A stretch of DNA of 64,000 nucleotides from the NCBI GenBank assembly GCA_028551475.1, contig CM052358.1:28732853-28796852 (forward strand), in the 5' to 3' direction. Both the position numbers and the translations under genes were made by a program. The stretch is from Casuarina equisetifolia. Its lineage: Eukaryota > Streptophyta > Magnoliopsida > Fagales > Casuarinaceae. A model generated the notes under the pieces. The model saw only the letters and a list, made by a program, of their open reading frames with translations, ran no database searches and had not been told where the DNA came from. This document shows positions 23,452 through 34,184 of the stretch, one piece after another. The stretch's first letter is position 1. Every line of letters starts with the position of its first letter.

Positions 23452-24890
23452 TATCGTTACCATGATCTTTCATCTCGCTCTCTCTGTCACCGTTTCTGTT
23501 TTGCCCCTCTGTTTCCTGTTGAGAGGGGGTGGTGTCAGGATCTGCGAACGATGATCCTCCCAGTACTTTTTGCGGCTTCGGGTTTTTCTTTCTGGGCACA
23601 GAAAACTTTACTACTATTGAATGTGTTCCGATAGGAAAATGTGCTGGGTTTAGATTTCCAAACTTATGATCTTTTGATTTTGACAACATAGAACTCTGTT
23701 TTCGTTCCTTGGCACTTAACATGGCAATCATATTGGCATATCATTTTCGCTGTATGCGTTGTCCGACACATGCAGCGAAGGAGAGGTTTCCAGAGTCTCA
23801 ATTCCTAATATATGGAGAGGAGTTAAAAAAGTGTGGATGTGCTCCCAGAGAAAATCCCTGGCATAAATTGGAGGAGTCCAAAAGTTGAAGGTTTCTCCAT
23901 CTGGTTCAACCAAAGTATTTTTTAATTTTACATAAATGGGGAGTGGAAGTTAAGTGTTGAACCCAAGGTCTATATTACCAACTACTAGGTTACTGGGTGT
24001 TGATCAAAATGATAAATAAGAGTTTGGGAAATTACACAGATTGGGATGCTTGACTTCATGGGTTGTTAGATCCTTGAAGACGTGCATACGATTCAGGACA
24101 AAGACAATTCAAGGGCTGTTAAATCCATGCCAGGAACACATTTAAGTCAAAAGCAAAATGATCAGCGTGTGATAGAAGGTTTAGACTGGCGACTGTCTCG
24201 GGCGGGGCCTTTCCTTTTTATACTGCCACCTGCTGAGCCTTGTCATTTAGGTCATTATGAGGATGCTACATGGGACCATTCTTAAATTCTACTCATTGAA
24301 GATATGCATTAGATTAGGCCTATTTATCCTTAAAACGGCAGGATTTTAAATGAGATCATATTACAATTCATTAAATGTTCAAAGATGACTGTTGTCCTAA
24401 ATTGAGAGTGAAAGAATAAACCTTTAAGCTTATAAATAATTAAATTCTTTTATCTAATATTTTAAAATTTTGAAATAGACTTTTCGCACCATATTATAAT
24501 ATTAAAGTGGGTTTTCACTTTTTAATTTTTCACATCCTAAATTTGGGCTTCAGCCTTGCGTTTCAGGGAAAGGATCTCCCGAATATTTAGTTGATTATCA
24601 TTCTGTCCGCTGTAAAGATTACCCATGAGAAATAGTCGAGACAGCACATGTGAGGACTTTGACATATTGACCAAGGCAAGGACACCATAAATCATGCTTT
24701 CCGTGGAGCGGGTTCCAAACAGGGAGCCATGCAACTGTTGCACGACGCAAGTTCGGCTTGCACATGCAAGACAAGCCAGATTCGGCGCTTTTGTCCTGCA
24801 ACGACCAACTTTACACCGAAATGGAAGGTTGGCAGCTCAGCAGCTGCAAGTCGCCATTGAAAGTCGACCAAGCGTGGAGGGAGCGGCGTA
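23452..24890. other. Pyruvate kinase 3' region and flank, source of a downstream duplication
   Basis: No gene is seen. About 23570-23750 (3' UTR, with TGTTCCGATAGGAAAATGTG) and 24070-24292 (with AATTCAAGGGCTGTTAAATC, GCGTGTGATAGAAGG and CTCGGGCGGGGCCTT) match the region at 27950-28682. Frames across 24540-25050 on both strands lack known motifs. Confidence 0.6.
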
Positions 24891-24894
24891 TAAA

Positions 24895-25055
24895 AGTTTT
24901 CTATTGGTTTCATCATTCTCTGGACTTCTAGATGAAGAAACCGTTTGTACAAGTTTGTGTTTATTTCCTTTATCAATGAAAACAGGTTTCAATAGGTTCC
25001 CTACAACAATGTGCCCAATACAAGTGGATTTGACACAGCAAAGGTTGTAATTATG
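24895..25055 (+). repeat. LTR-like direct repeat, copy A
   Basis: Contains GCGTATAAAAG (TATA-like), GATGAAGAAACCGTTTGTA, a TTTATCAATGAAAACAGGTT run and CAGCAAAGGT(T/C)GTAA. It pairs with 25890-26037 in direct orientation about 990 bases away. TATA-like start, AT-rich tail and direct pairing recall two LTRs of a small element, but TG..CA ends and a target duplication are not clear. Confidence 0.5.
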
Positions 25056-25126
25056 CGTTCTTTACTTTCAAACCAAGGCGTGGTTGGCCAAGTTTGCACA
25101 TGGTTTTGCATCCATGACGACCACTT

Positions 25127-25156
25127 GGATGATATTTGCAATTACAAATATCATCC
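25127..25156. repeat. Perfect 12-base inverted repeat (hairpin)
   Basis: GGATGATATTTG, a six-base spacer, then its exact reverse complement CAAATATCATCC. It lies between the two LTR-like repeats. Transcribed, it would form a 12-bp stem. Confidence 0.8.
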
Positions 25157-25889
25157 TGATGTAGTTTGCCCATAGAAGCTTCATTTGCTGCAAGTGTGTT
25201 TTGGAAATTTCCGCATCTTGACCACTTTTTCATAGAGTTGCTTTTTGGAAATTGCTTGTTCTTGACTACTTTTTCCTAAAGCTAATTTTTTGAAAGTTCT
25301 TTTGAACGTTGTGATAATTCATGCACTGGTTAGGTAATAAGATCGTCAAGGTCATGCTAAACACCGAGTTTTGCTTTTCAAGAGCGGGTGATACCACATC
25401 ATTTCCTGTCCGACAACTTTCAATCAAAGGGTCTTGTAGACTTTGAACACTGTAACTGTCGTGTCAAACATGGTGTAACGGAAAGAAAAGCCAAACTTTT
25501 TGCTAGTGCAAAACCGTCTCAGCCTTTGATGTCAATGGAACAAAAATAATATAAACTAAACTTACTTTTCTTGCAAGCTACTTGGAAATTTCGTTGATGG
25601 CTCTTCTAATTTTGCAATCACTTATGGAAATTGGAATGCATGGAGATGGTTTGAAATTCATGCCATCTCAATTCATGTTGAACAACGACAAATGCTTGGC
25701 CTAATGGAATTTGTGAGTATCTATCGAAAACTTAGTCTCCGAGACTGTAGTTGTGGTGCTTTAAGATGACTATAGTTTCTGCAATTGTTAGAAATGATTC
25801 TAAATTTTAGTTTTAGTTTTTGATACATCATTTTAAATAAAGATTTGTGCACTTTTAATTTACTAGCAGCCCAATGGAGCTATTAGTGG

Positions 25890-26037
25890 ATTACTTTTTT
25901 GGATTTATAGATGAAGAAGCCGTTTGTATAACCTTGTATTTATTTCTTATTTACCAATGAAAATAAGTTCATAATAGTTTGCCTTCAACAATCCGCCCAA
26001 CACAAGGATTTTAGACAGCAAAGGTCGTAACTAGCGT
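25890..26037 (+). repeat. LTR-like direct repeat, copy B
   Basis: Partner of 24895-25055. It shares GATGAAGAAGCCGTTTGTAT, the ACCAATGAAAATAAGTT run and AGACAGCAAAGGTCGTAA, and ends directly against the alcohol dehydrogenase fragment. Confidence 0.5.
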
Positions 26038-26049
26038 TTACTTTTAGGA

Positions 26050-26685
26050 AGCCAAGTGGGAAAACCCATTGTTCCCTTGCATATTTGATCATGAAGCTAG
26101 AGGAATTGTGGAGAGTATAGGTGAGGGCGTAACTGATCTCAAAGCTGGAGACCATGTTCTCCCTGTCTTCATTGGGGATTGTAGGGAGTGTCGCCACTGT
26201 AAGTCAGAGGAAAGCAACATGTGTGACCTCCTTAGGATCAATACTGACAAGGGTGTTATGCTTCACGATGGCAAGTCTCGATTATCAAAAAATGGACAGC
26301 CTATTTACCACTTTGTTGGTACTTCCACCTTCAGTGAATACGTTGTTGTCCATGTTGGTTGCCTGGCCAAGATCAACCCAGCGACCCCATTAGACAAAGT
26401 CTGTGTTCTTAGTTGCGAAATATCCACAGGTCTTGGTGCCCCCTTGAATGTTGCAAAACTCAAAAATGGCCAATCTGTAGCCGCCTTTGGATTGGGTGCT
26501 ATTGGCCTTGTTATTGTTGAAGGGGCAAGGATTGTTGGAGCTTTAAGAATCATTGGCGTGAGGAGCCAAGAAGTGTGGTGTTGTTGAATTTGTGAATCCA
26601 AAAGAATATAAGAAGCCTGTCTAAAAGGGGATTGCCAAGATGATTGATGGAGGAGTGGATCCTGACAATCAACTAAGGTATAGTC
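26050..26685 (+). pseudogene. Alcohol dehydrogenase fragment, intronless pseudogene
   Basis: About 165 residues of a class P plant alcohol dehydrogenase (zinc-dependent, ethanol/acetaldehyde) in one frame: the catalytic-domain segment ([12 protein letters not shown], where active enzymes have FGHEA), the structural-zinc cysteines ([15 protein letters not shown]), [12 protein letters not shown], the [10 protein letters not shown] loop and the nucleotide-binding FGLGAIGL. It then loses a few codons, shifts frame near 26560 and stops at a TAA after KKPV. The N-terminus and C-terminal third are missing. Functional plant ADH genes have several introns within this span, so the uninterrupted frame suggests a processed (reverse-transcribed) copy. 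The left end abuts an LTR-like repeat. Confidence 0.85.
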
Positions 26686-26763
26686 TTAATAATGGGTCTC
26701 ATGAAAGTGTCAGGAAAAAATGGGAAAAGGGTTGAGAATGAGAGGAAATGGGTTGTTGGGTAT

Positions 26764-26960
26764 TGTTAAAATCTGAGTCCCACATTGGTCCTGAGTGATG
26801 AGGTTTTTGGCCTTGTAAATGGGAGGTTTTCTCTACCTATTACCAATTGGTTTCAGGTGGCCAGCTCGGGCCTCAAATTCAATAGGTATTACGCTGTGGA
26901 CGACCAGTAGATTTGGAGTTCCCCCCCCCAATAGGTATTTTCTAAACCTCCATCATTCAA
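26764..26960 (+). mobile_element. Possible solo LTR fragment
   Basis: TGTTAAAATCTGAGTCCCAC followed by ATTGG resembles the start of a widespread plant LTR family (TGTT...GTCCCACAT(C/T)GG). No second LTR, internal region or target duplication is visible. Confidence 0.35.
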
Positions 26961-26964
26961 TCCA

Positions 26965-27655
26965 AAATGCTAACCCTAGAAGTCTTAATAGTATGAATTT
27001 TGGGGCCATGAAGAATCATGAGGTTGTAGGCTCAGTTTGGGGGAAATTTATGAAAGGGAAAGCTGTTGAGAGTTGGAATTATGTCCAAAAAGACTGAGGT
27101 TATGTTCATAGCATCAGCTAGGGAGGAGAACAGTAATGAAAATTTAATGGAGTTTGAACGGGATTCTAACAGGACTTTCAAGAAGTATTTGAGAGTTAGT
27201 GGGAAGGCCATGGTAAGTAATGCCTTTGTCTGGTTTAAGTAGAAGCCAAAAAAGTTAGGTAAAAATTTAGTTTGTTGGCCGACGAAGAATGCAAAGATGG
27301 CTAAACGGTACAGACCCATACACTGACTTGCATGATGCTCTCGATAAAGCAATGACTTGCATGATTCCCACGGTACCTTCAACGAAGGTACCAAGGATAA
27401 TGTAATCCTTTTAATGTCTTATGAACCCTGGTACTTATTTTGTGAGCCAATCTAGTGTGTCACTCCTTCGGTTTGGTAGCTGGTGTTGTGGAATCGACGT
27501 TAGCCCATCCAAGGAATGTTTTGTGGCTGACAAGTCCCACCCCATGTAAGCAGTTTTTGCGAGGTTGGTTGTTTTTAGGGGGAATATATAATAAACTGAA
27601 TTGAAATTATCTGTCAGTCCCATGGATATTAACTGAGAACTATGAACTTGTAGCA
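26965..27655. other. Intergenic, nothing recognised
   Basis: Short frames on both strands without known motifs, lying between the LTR-like fragment and the pyruvate kinase duplicate. Confidence 0.35.
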
Positions 27656-27661
27656 ACACTA

Positions 27662-28682
27662 CGCTCCCTTACTGATTATCAAAATGGTCCCTGCCTATGC
27701 TTCAATTCAATTTCAACCACTACAACTGATGACTAAAATGGTCGTTGACCACACATCAATTCAATTTAAACTGCTTTCTGATGCTCGCCTTTCGTTTTGA
27801 AACTTGGTTTTTGGGTTGAAAATCAAGTAGCGGTAATCTTGATGACGTCCTTGCATATTATGATGCAATTATGGTTGCATGAGGCGATCTTGGAATGGAA
27901 ATCCCAAGTGAGAAGATATTGCAAATTCTGGTATGTTTTGCTACTTCGGGTCTTTCTTTCTGAGCGCAGAAAGCTTTACTACGATTAAACATGTTCCGAT
28001 AGGAAAATGTGTTGAATTTAGATTCCCAATAGTTCGATCTTTTTTTTTACCAAAGAGAAATTTGTTTTTGTTTCTTTGGTACTCGACATGGCAACCAAAT
28101 TGGCATATCATTTCATATAGGATTAATTGCTCGATGTGTGCGTTATGCAACTGGCTGCGAGAAAGAGGGTTCTAAAATCCCGTACGTACTTTATGGAACT
28201 CCATCCAGAAATAACAAACTAGGGTTCTAACCAATATCAGGTTGGCTACTAATCAACCACAACCTAAAAACTGTTAGATTACTAACCTGTTGATCAGAAT
28301 TAGGGGGACTGTTGGAGGGAGACAGTATGCTTGCCTTGTAGAGGTGCATCCAATTCAGGATAGGGCCAATTCAAGGGTTGTTAAATCCATGCCAGCAACA
28401 CAGCTGCTAAGTCAAAGCAAAGAGATCCACGGAGAAGGACCATTCACATGGCCTCAGCGTGTCATTGAAGGTATAGACAGGCAGCTTTTTCTCGGGCGGG
28501 GCCTTGTCATGCTGCCATCTGCTAAGCATTATCGTTTTGGTCGGCACTATCAGTATAATAAATTAAACATCACTAAAGCCACAACAATTGTTAAAAATTC
28601 GACAGGATGACGCATACCCGGCATCTTGCGACTTGTGCATACAAATGAGTGAGATACCACTTGGGACCATTCTTAAATTCTA
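27662..28682 (+). pseudogene. Broken duplicate of the pyruvate kinase 3' end
   Basis: Copy of pieces of 22420-24292 in the same order and orientation. It starts with the intron 2 repeats, includes the intron end and the first ~40 codons of exon 3 (a gap removes part of the VENQEGV segment; ATGGTTGCATGAGGCGAT puts a TGA in the signature), then jumps from about 27930 to the 3' UTR (GTTCCGATAGGAAAATGTG) and further flank (GGGCGGGGCCTT). Retained intron sequence shows a DNA-level duplication followed by internal deletions. No pyruvate kinase can be made from it. Confidence 0.85.
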
Positions 28683-29008
28683 TCCCAAGTGGGAGTTTGG
28701 TCCCATGTCAAAGGGCAGCCGCCAGTTACCAAAACCATTCAAACAAGGAGAAATTCCATCCGCCAATCATAATCAAGTGCATCTTTCAGATAACCGCAAA
28801 TGAAAAATTTATACAAATGAAGAGTAGGTCAAACAGGAACCGTAGAAATTCTTGTGCGAGGGGAAGAGATCTACAAAAACACTTAAGGATGGCAACACAA
28901 CTTGTTCTTCCAAGTTTCGGATGCAGTATGATACTCTTATGTACAACCAGAGAAAATTCAAGCAACATATAGAGCAAGAACCTGATATGACAACCAAGGA
29001 AAATATGC

Positions 29009-30271
29009 TCAATTCTCATCCGTTTGAGAATAAGTATTCCCATTTCCAGTTGCATTAGCTGACGATGATGAAGAGTTTGGGTTTGAGGAAGAATTCCCTC
29101 CACCAGAAGAAAAAAAGAGACTATTAAAAGGCCATAGAAATGAAAACCTTCTCCCACTTCCACTTCTTCCATCCCCCCCATCTCCCTCTTCGCCATTACC
29201 ACTACCACCACCCTGAACAGTCTCCCTCTCCCTCTCCCTCTCCCTTTCGCTTTCCCTCTGATTACTACTGTTCCTAGAAGCATCTGTATCACGTTTGGTC
29301 TCATCTGCAGGCAACTGAAACCTGCAAACTGGACAAGAACAATGGAGCTCGAGCCACGGCATGATACACCCACTATGAAATTTATGCTTACATGGCATCT
29401 CCTTTGCTTCAGCACCAATCTCGAAATCATCCAAACACACTGAACACTGCAAGTTATCCTTGATTGTCACAGTAGGCAATGCTTCAATTGCCTCCTTTTG
29501 AGCAGGCGGTGAACCATACCTATTTGGATCATTCTCAGCCAAATGCTGCAGCAGTAAGTCTAAACCAGGCCCAATGAAATAATCACCTAAAGATCCAATG
29601 GGGTTCTGATTCTCACCTTGATTTCCCCTGCTGGAATCATAAGAACCTTGAACGATGATAGTCTGATTGAAAGGGTTGATCAAAACCAGGCGCTCTCTTT
29701 CTCTTTCTCTATCTCTATCTCTATCTCTATCTCTATCTCTATCTCTATCTCTGTCTCTATCTCTCTCCCCATCTCTCTCTATATCCCTTTCAACCTCAGA
29801 ATTCTCAGATAATTCAGATGCCATTCCAGCTCGAATGCCTTGGAGCAATTGAAGAATTGTAGCCGAACTTCTTCTCCTCCTCCTCATGATGGACTCTAGT
29901 TCACGATCCAATTCAGTCTCTCCTACCCCAAGGTGGCCATGGCCACGACCATCCTCATTGTCATTATCATGATCGTCATCTTCTTCTCCAAAATCTAACT
30001 CGATTTGTCGAAATCTCCGACGTCGGCGACGGGTTTGACCACCCATCATGCCAAGCAATATGGGAGCCCATAAAGAGAGGGCACGATCAGACCCAAAATC
30101 AGTGTCCGCATCGGTGTCTACTTGGGATTGGTTGTCCCTGCTGGTTGTGCTACTCAGCTCTTCAATAAATCCACTTCGGCAAAATGGGCATTTGATCTCA
30201 ACTTCCACGATGGGATTGACCACCTGATGGCACATGTGACACCAATACCTCTCTGCTACTGCTTCCTCCAT
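29009..30271 (-). CDS. RING-H2 E3 ubiquitin ligase, RING1/ATCRT1-like
   Basis: Probable E3 ligase that brings E2-ubiquitin to substrates; the target is unknown. Single-exon frame of 420 residues. N-terminal zinc ribbon with Cys11, Cys14, Cys28 and Cys31 (WCHMCHQ, KCPFCRSGF), an Arg-rich then Asp/Glu-rich segment, an Arg-Asp/Arg-Glu repeat (about residues 165-195) coded by a microsatellite, a conserved block before the RING (LDLLLQHLAENDPNRYG), and a RING-H2 domain at about 273-314 (CSVCLDDF, CKHKFHSGC, CPVCRF). The C-terminal part has a second Arg-Glu run, then Gly- and Ser-rich low-complexity sequence. The architecture matches the plant family with zinc_ribbon_9 plus RING. No introns lie in the coding part, as usual for this family. 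A (GA)n tract lies about 1 kb upstream. Confidence 0.93.
   Translation of the reverse strand: MEEAVAERYWCHMCHQVVNPIVEVEIKCPFCRSGFIEELSSTTSRDNQSQVDTDADTDFGSDRALSLWAPILLGMMGGQTRRRRRRFRQIELDFGEEDDDHDNDNEDGRGHGHLGVGETELDRELESIMRRRRRSSATILQLLQGIRAGMASELSENSEVERDIERDGERDRDRDRDRDRDRDRDRDRERERERLVLINPFNQTIIVQGSYDSSRGNQGENQNPIGSLGDYFIGPGLDLLLQHLAENDPNRYGSPPAQKEAIEALPTVTIKDNLQCSVCLDDFEIGAEAKEMPCKHKFHSGCIMPWLELHCSCPVCRFQLPADETKRDTDASRNSSNQRESERERERERETVQGGGSGNGEEGDGGDGRSGSGRRFSFLWPFNSLFFSSGGGNSSSNPNSSSSSANATGNGNTYSQTDEN
29694..29790. repeat. In-frame microsatellite (CTCTAT)n within the RING gene
   Basis: About nine hexamer-type units (TCTCTA on the + strand) code for the Arg-Asp dipeptide run in the RING protein on the - strand, flanked by CTCTTT units coding Arg-Glu. 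Because the unit is six bases, length changes keep the frame. Confidence 0.9.
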
Positions 30272-31320
30272 TCTCTTTAATTTTTCTTTCTTCGCTCCCC
30301 ACTAGCACCCCTTTTACCTTGCCTTCCACTGCTACAATCAAAAACACAAAATCATATCATATAAACTCGACGACTAAATCATTCCCAACCCAACCACGAT
30401 TCGCAAGGGAAACAGTAATACAGACAATTGGCAGAGTTTTGACAGATCTAACTCCAAAACTTTTTCCATCTCCAAAGAAATTCAAACGGAGAAATTGAAC
30501 AAAGAAGAAAAGAAAAAGAAAGTCCCCCATTTTTTGCTTTTCTTTTTCTCTTGATTCGACAGAACCAAAAGGCACAGAAACGAAAACTATCTGTTCCCCA
30601 AAACATTGCTATTGGGGAAGAAAAAGGTCAAAAAATGGAAAATACATCGACCGATATAAACAAAAATCATTGGAAGCACCTCAGAAAGAAAAAGAAGCAA
30701 GAAAAAGCTGTGACGATGATTTCACCCTCGAAGCGTGTATTAAATCCAGAAAAATCGCAGAAAAACATTTGGAAAAAAAAAAAAGGACAGAGGGAGAGAA
30801 ATTTCGTAGGTATTTACCAAAACGCGAACCACAGCAGCTATACGATAGAGCAGTTCCAAAATCTGAGAAAATCGAAGAAGATTTTGCCTCCTCAAAAGCT
30901 TAGTGGAAAATCGATCAGAGGAAATAAAGAGGTTTTGTACTGGATTTAAATACAATAAAGCCAAAGAAAAGAAAGTTAGGTGACAGATATTTAAGACGGA
31001 GCCAAATCGAGAAGAGTAAAGAAGGATCTGGAACCATTCATATTCACAAAATCCGCCAAGAACATTTTCTAGATTTTGAAGAGCAAATTTGACACGCAAA
31101 CCATAAAGACTTATAAGTCCGGCCACGATCTTCAGGAAAAGCAGCTGAAAAAATTGAAAGAGTCGAGAAATGTTCACCGAGAGTTTTTCACCGATCCACT
31201 GCTCCCTCCGTCTATGGATTGTCCATCTCCATTATTCTGGAAGGGAGAGGAGAGAAAAATGGGCGATCAACATCACTGCAAATATTCTGATAGACGATAA
31301 CAAGGACATGCCAACTTCTC

Positions 31321-31321
<1 letters not shown>

Positions 31322-31363
<42 letters not shown>
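31322..31363. repeat. (CT)n / (GA)n microsatellite
   Basis: About 20 CT units on the + strand, or GA when read toward the RING gene. It sits about 1.05 kb upstream of that start codon and may belong to its promoter or a leader interrupted by an intron; GA tracts are common there in plants. Confidence 0.9.
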
Positions 31364-31365
<2 letters not shown>

Positions 31366-31689
31366 CTTTTATTTTCTTTTTCTGCTTTCAATGCTCGACC
31401 CCGCTTTCGTCCGACTGCTAAATTTCGCTGGCCCTTTTGGCTTAATTTGAATCGGCGTATTTTTAAACACCCATTTTTGTGAGACGCGCTTTCGTTCGTG
31501 GGGGCCACCTCTCATTTGCTTCTTGTTTTTCCCGACAAATCACGCCCTTCATCCACGGCCCTTGCTCTGCTCCATTGTCCTTTTTTCACTTTTATTTTTT
31601 CCACTTCGCCCATATTCAATTCTTCTTACGGTCCAATCGATGATATAATTATGATTCTTTTTATTAAGGCTCTCGTTTTTTAACTCAAG

Positions 31690-33480
31690 AGGTAGTTGTT
31701 GAAATTACTTTTTATTTAGTCATATTTTTAGTTATATCATTTACATGATAGTCAAATATCACATTATAAATAAGGAAGAATTTAAGTTTGGAGATTATGT
31801 TAAGAAATTTATTATTAAAAATTCAAAAGTCAATTTAAGAATTTATAAAATTTCAGTGCATTTAACCAAGCTTCTTAATATATTCCTAATTAATATATAA
31901 TTTAACATATGTTGTAACATTTTTTAATTTTCTAACGATTCAACATATAATGAAATCACTTTTTATTTGATTATGTTTTTTTAATATTTTATCACAAATA
32001 CATGAAATTTACCTCATGAAGTATTTCTAAGGAACCTATGTTATGTTATGAGATTGTATTAGAAAATTTATTATTTAATTCAAAAGCTTATTTATGTAAA
32101 ATTTTATTCTAAAACCAATTGACAATAGGGAGTGATGCATGACATTATATAACGTATAATGTCTATGATTGACTAACAAATATACAACTACTATATCTTT
32201 GACTCGCCCCTCATGTGAAAACTAATGCAAATATTGCAATATAAATGAATAATAGTCTTAAGATTATGGCTTAACAAGGGAATGAAATAACATGTGGAAG
32301 ACGACATAATTCCAATGCCATGTCATATTTAAACCCACATCCAAGTGCAAAAGAAAAGAGATACCCAACAATATATAAGTATGGTGGCTATGCCCAAACA
32401 ACCATATTTTTAACAATTTAAGAATTGATAGAATTTCATTTTATTTAACTAAAATTTTCAATCCACGTCGTAACACTTTTTGATAGTCAAACAGTTAAAT
32501 GTATAAATTATTTTTTAACTCAATATTAGAGTCAAATCTAAAAAACAATTTTTAAAATAGGAAAGTAAATAAATAAACATTCGAAAGCAGGGCGTGAAAA
32601 TGACAGGGCCTGTGATAGGCAGAGCGAAGCATGGGTAATGGAGTGCCACGCCAAACAAAGGAATCCCACACCTTGTCCCTTTGAATCATCATCCCTCGAC
32701 ACGTCTCACACTTTCTGCATTTTCATCCGTCCAATCATCACGACTTTAAAACGGCGTTATTCAGATAAGATGCTTTGTAATGATGCGGAGGCGATTTCCT
32801 CTGCTTCCTCCTTCCTCCAACATGTGATACCCGTCTTGTACGATTGCTTTTCCTTTATTTTCCTCTCCTTGTACCTTGTCCTTTCCTCGGTGTGTCCAAC
32901 CCGGACTTGTATCAGCAAGACCTCCATAAAAGCCCGAGGTACCTCTCCACCTACTAAATCATGCATCACTTAAATAACCCAATGCTAGGGGCTAGAAAAG
33001 ATAAACTGGGGGCACCGAAAACGACATGTTTTTCGTGGTTCAACTTTTTTCCTAATTTCTCTCCCGTCTTCATATCGTGAACTAACGGAATAGAATGGGA
33101 ACAGTGCATAACAACAAACATTTGTGACCCACATGCCTCATGTTTCTCGTATCTATACACCTTCATTTGTGAAGTGACCTTTGACAGTTGTTCCCACCTC
33201 ATTAAGAAACAAATTTAATAGTTTGATTAAATGAAACAAATTTTACGTTAAATTATTTCTTAGTTTAAAAGTGCAAGTTCCTTTTAACACCCTTATAAGC
33301 TTGAAAGGTGACTTCACACAATTGAGTGGCATCAGATTTGGTCTCAACAAATATAACCCTCTAATTTCTGGTCCCTCCCTCAAAAATCAACGTATCAGTC
33401 ATATCGGGACGTCAACGTTCGAATATAAAATAAAAGCGATATATGAATATACCTGGTCTTCCAAATTCTAGAAAAATAAT
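31690..33480. other. AT-rich intergenic region
   Basis: No gene is recognised. From about 31720 to 32120 it carries phrases such as TTAAGAAATTTATTATT and ATTCAAAAG(T/C)(C/T)AATTTA that recur at 39.7-40.3 kb, so both may derive from one AT-rich repeat family. An open frame at 32638-32973 shows no known motif. Confidence 0.4.
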
Positions 33481-33483
33481 GAC

Positions 33484-34184
33484 CTGAATGAAAAATGGGA
33501 AAGAAAGTCCGTCGTATTCTTTCTGGGCTGCTGCCACAAGTTGATCTATTCTACGAGATCCGCTCGCAGCCACAATTGTGGATCGATAATCCCTTTCACG
33601 GCCCAGTCTACGTTTCTCATAGAAAAACCGCCCAAAAGCCTTATTACAGATGCACATGTTGGCCGCTGCAAATGATCAAATTTGAATGCTCTTCTTTCTG
33701 TATCTGTATTTGAATGTTAGTCAAATTTGAATCTTCTTCGTTCTATATCTCTTTATGAAAGTCCAGATGGCGGCCTGATTTCTATTTTTCCTCTAAGATG
33801 CAAGTTCTTAATGCCCAGGAAACACAAAAACAACTCAAGAGAAGAAAATTTTCAGAGAAGTATTGCAGCTATATTTCATCAATCATGACGATTAAAGGGC
33901 TGTTAAACCCACCAAAAAATGAAGTCAAATTGGAAAACCAAAAACAGAAAAGAAAAAAAAACAAAGAATAAAGAAAGAGAGATGGAAGGCCACTACGTTC
34001 TAAAAGGCTTACCAATCTGACTAGGGGAACAACATTTGATTAACTGGGATCTCACCTGAACCAAGGATACTCGCGACGTAAACCTAGACCCATCCCAGAA
34101 ATTAGAATTCAGAGCCAGCCAAACTTCCCTGCCCGGCTGCGGCTGGATGTATTTATGGATTACCATGTCCATGAGCGCACCCTT
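33484..34184 (-). CDS. Two candidate exons of unknown assignment
   Basis: 34184-34056 is open in only one frame, has an acceptor (TTTGGTGCAG) and a good donor (GTGAGA), and encodes 43 residues including PQPGREVWLALNSNFWDG. 33665-33484 is open in the - strand with an acceptor (CATTTGCAG) and ends at CAG|GTCATT; one frame gives a basic segment (FFYEKRRLGRERDYR), and the frame that continues from the previous exon ends after ~39 residues at a TAG at 33546. Phase 0 at 34184 is compatible with the last assigned exon of the AGTRAP-like gene upstream. They may be its C-terminus, another small gene, or chance. I do not recognise the protein. Confidence 0.3.

Noticed and set aside
24692..25050. Overlapping open frames on both strands
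   Set aside because: No known domain on either strand, and the region overlaps an LTR-like repeat.
33495..33713. + strand frame over the candidate exon region
   Set aside because: No recognisable protein; the - strand has better splice sites.
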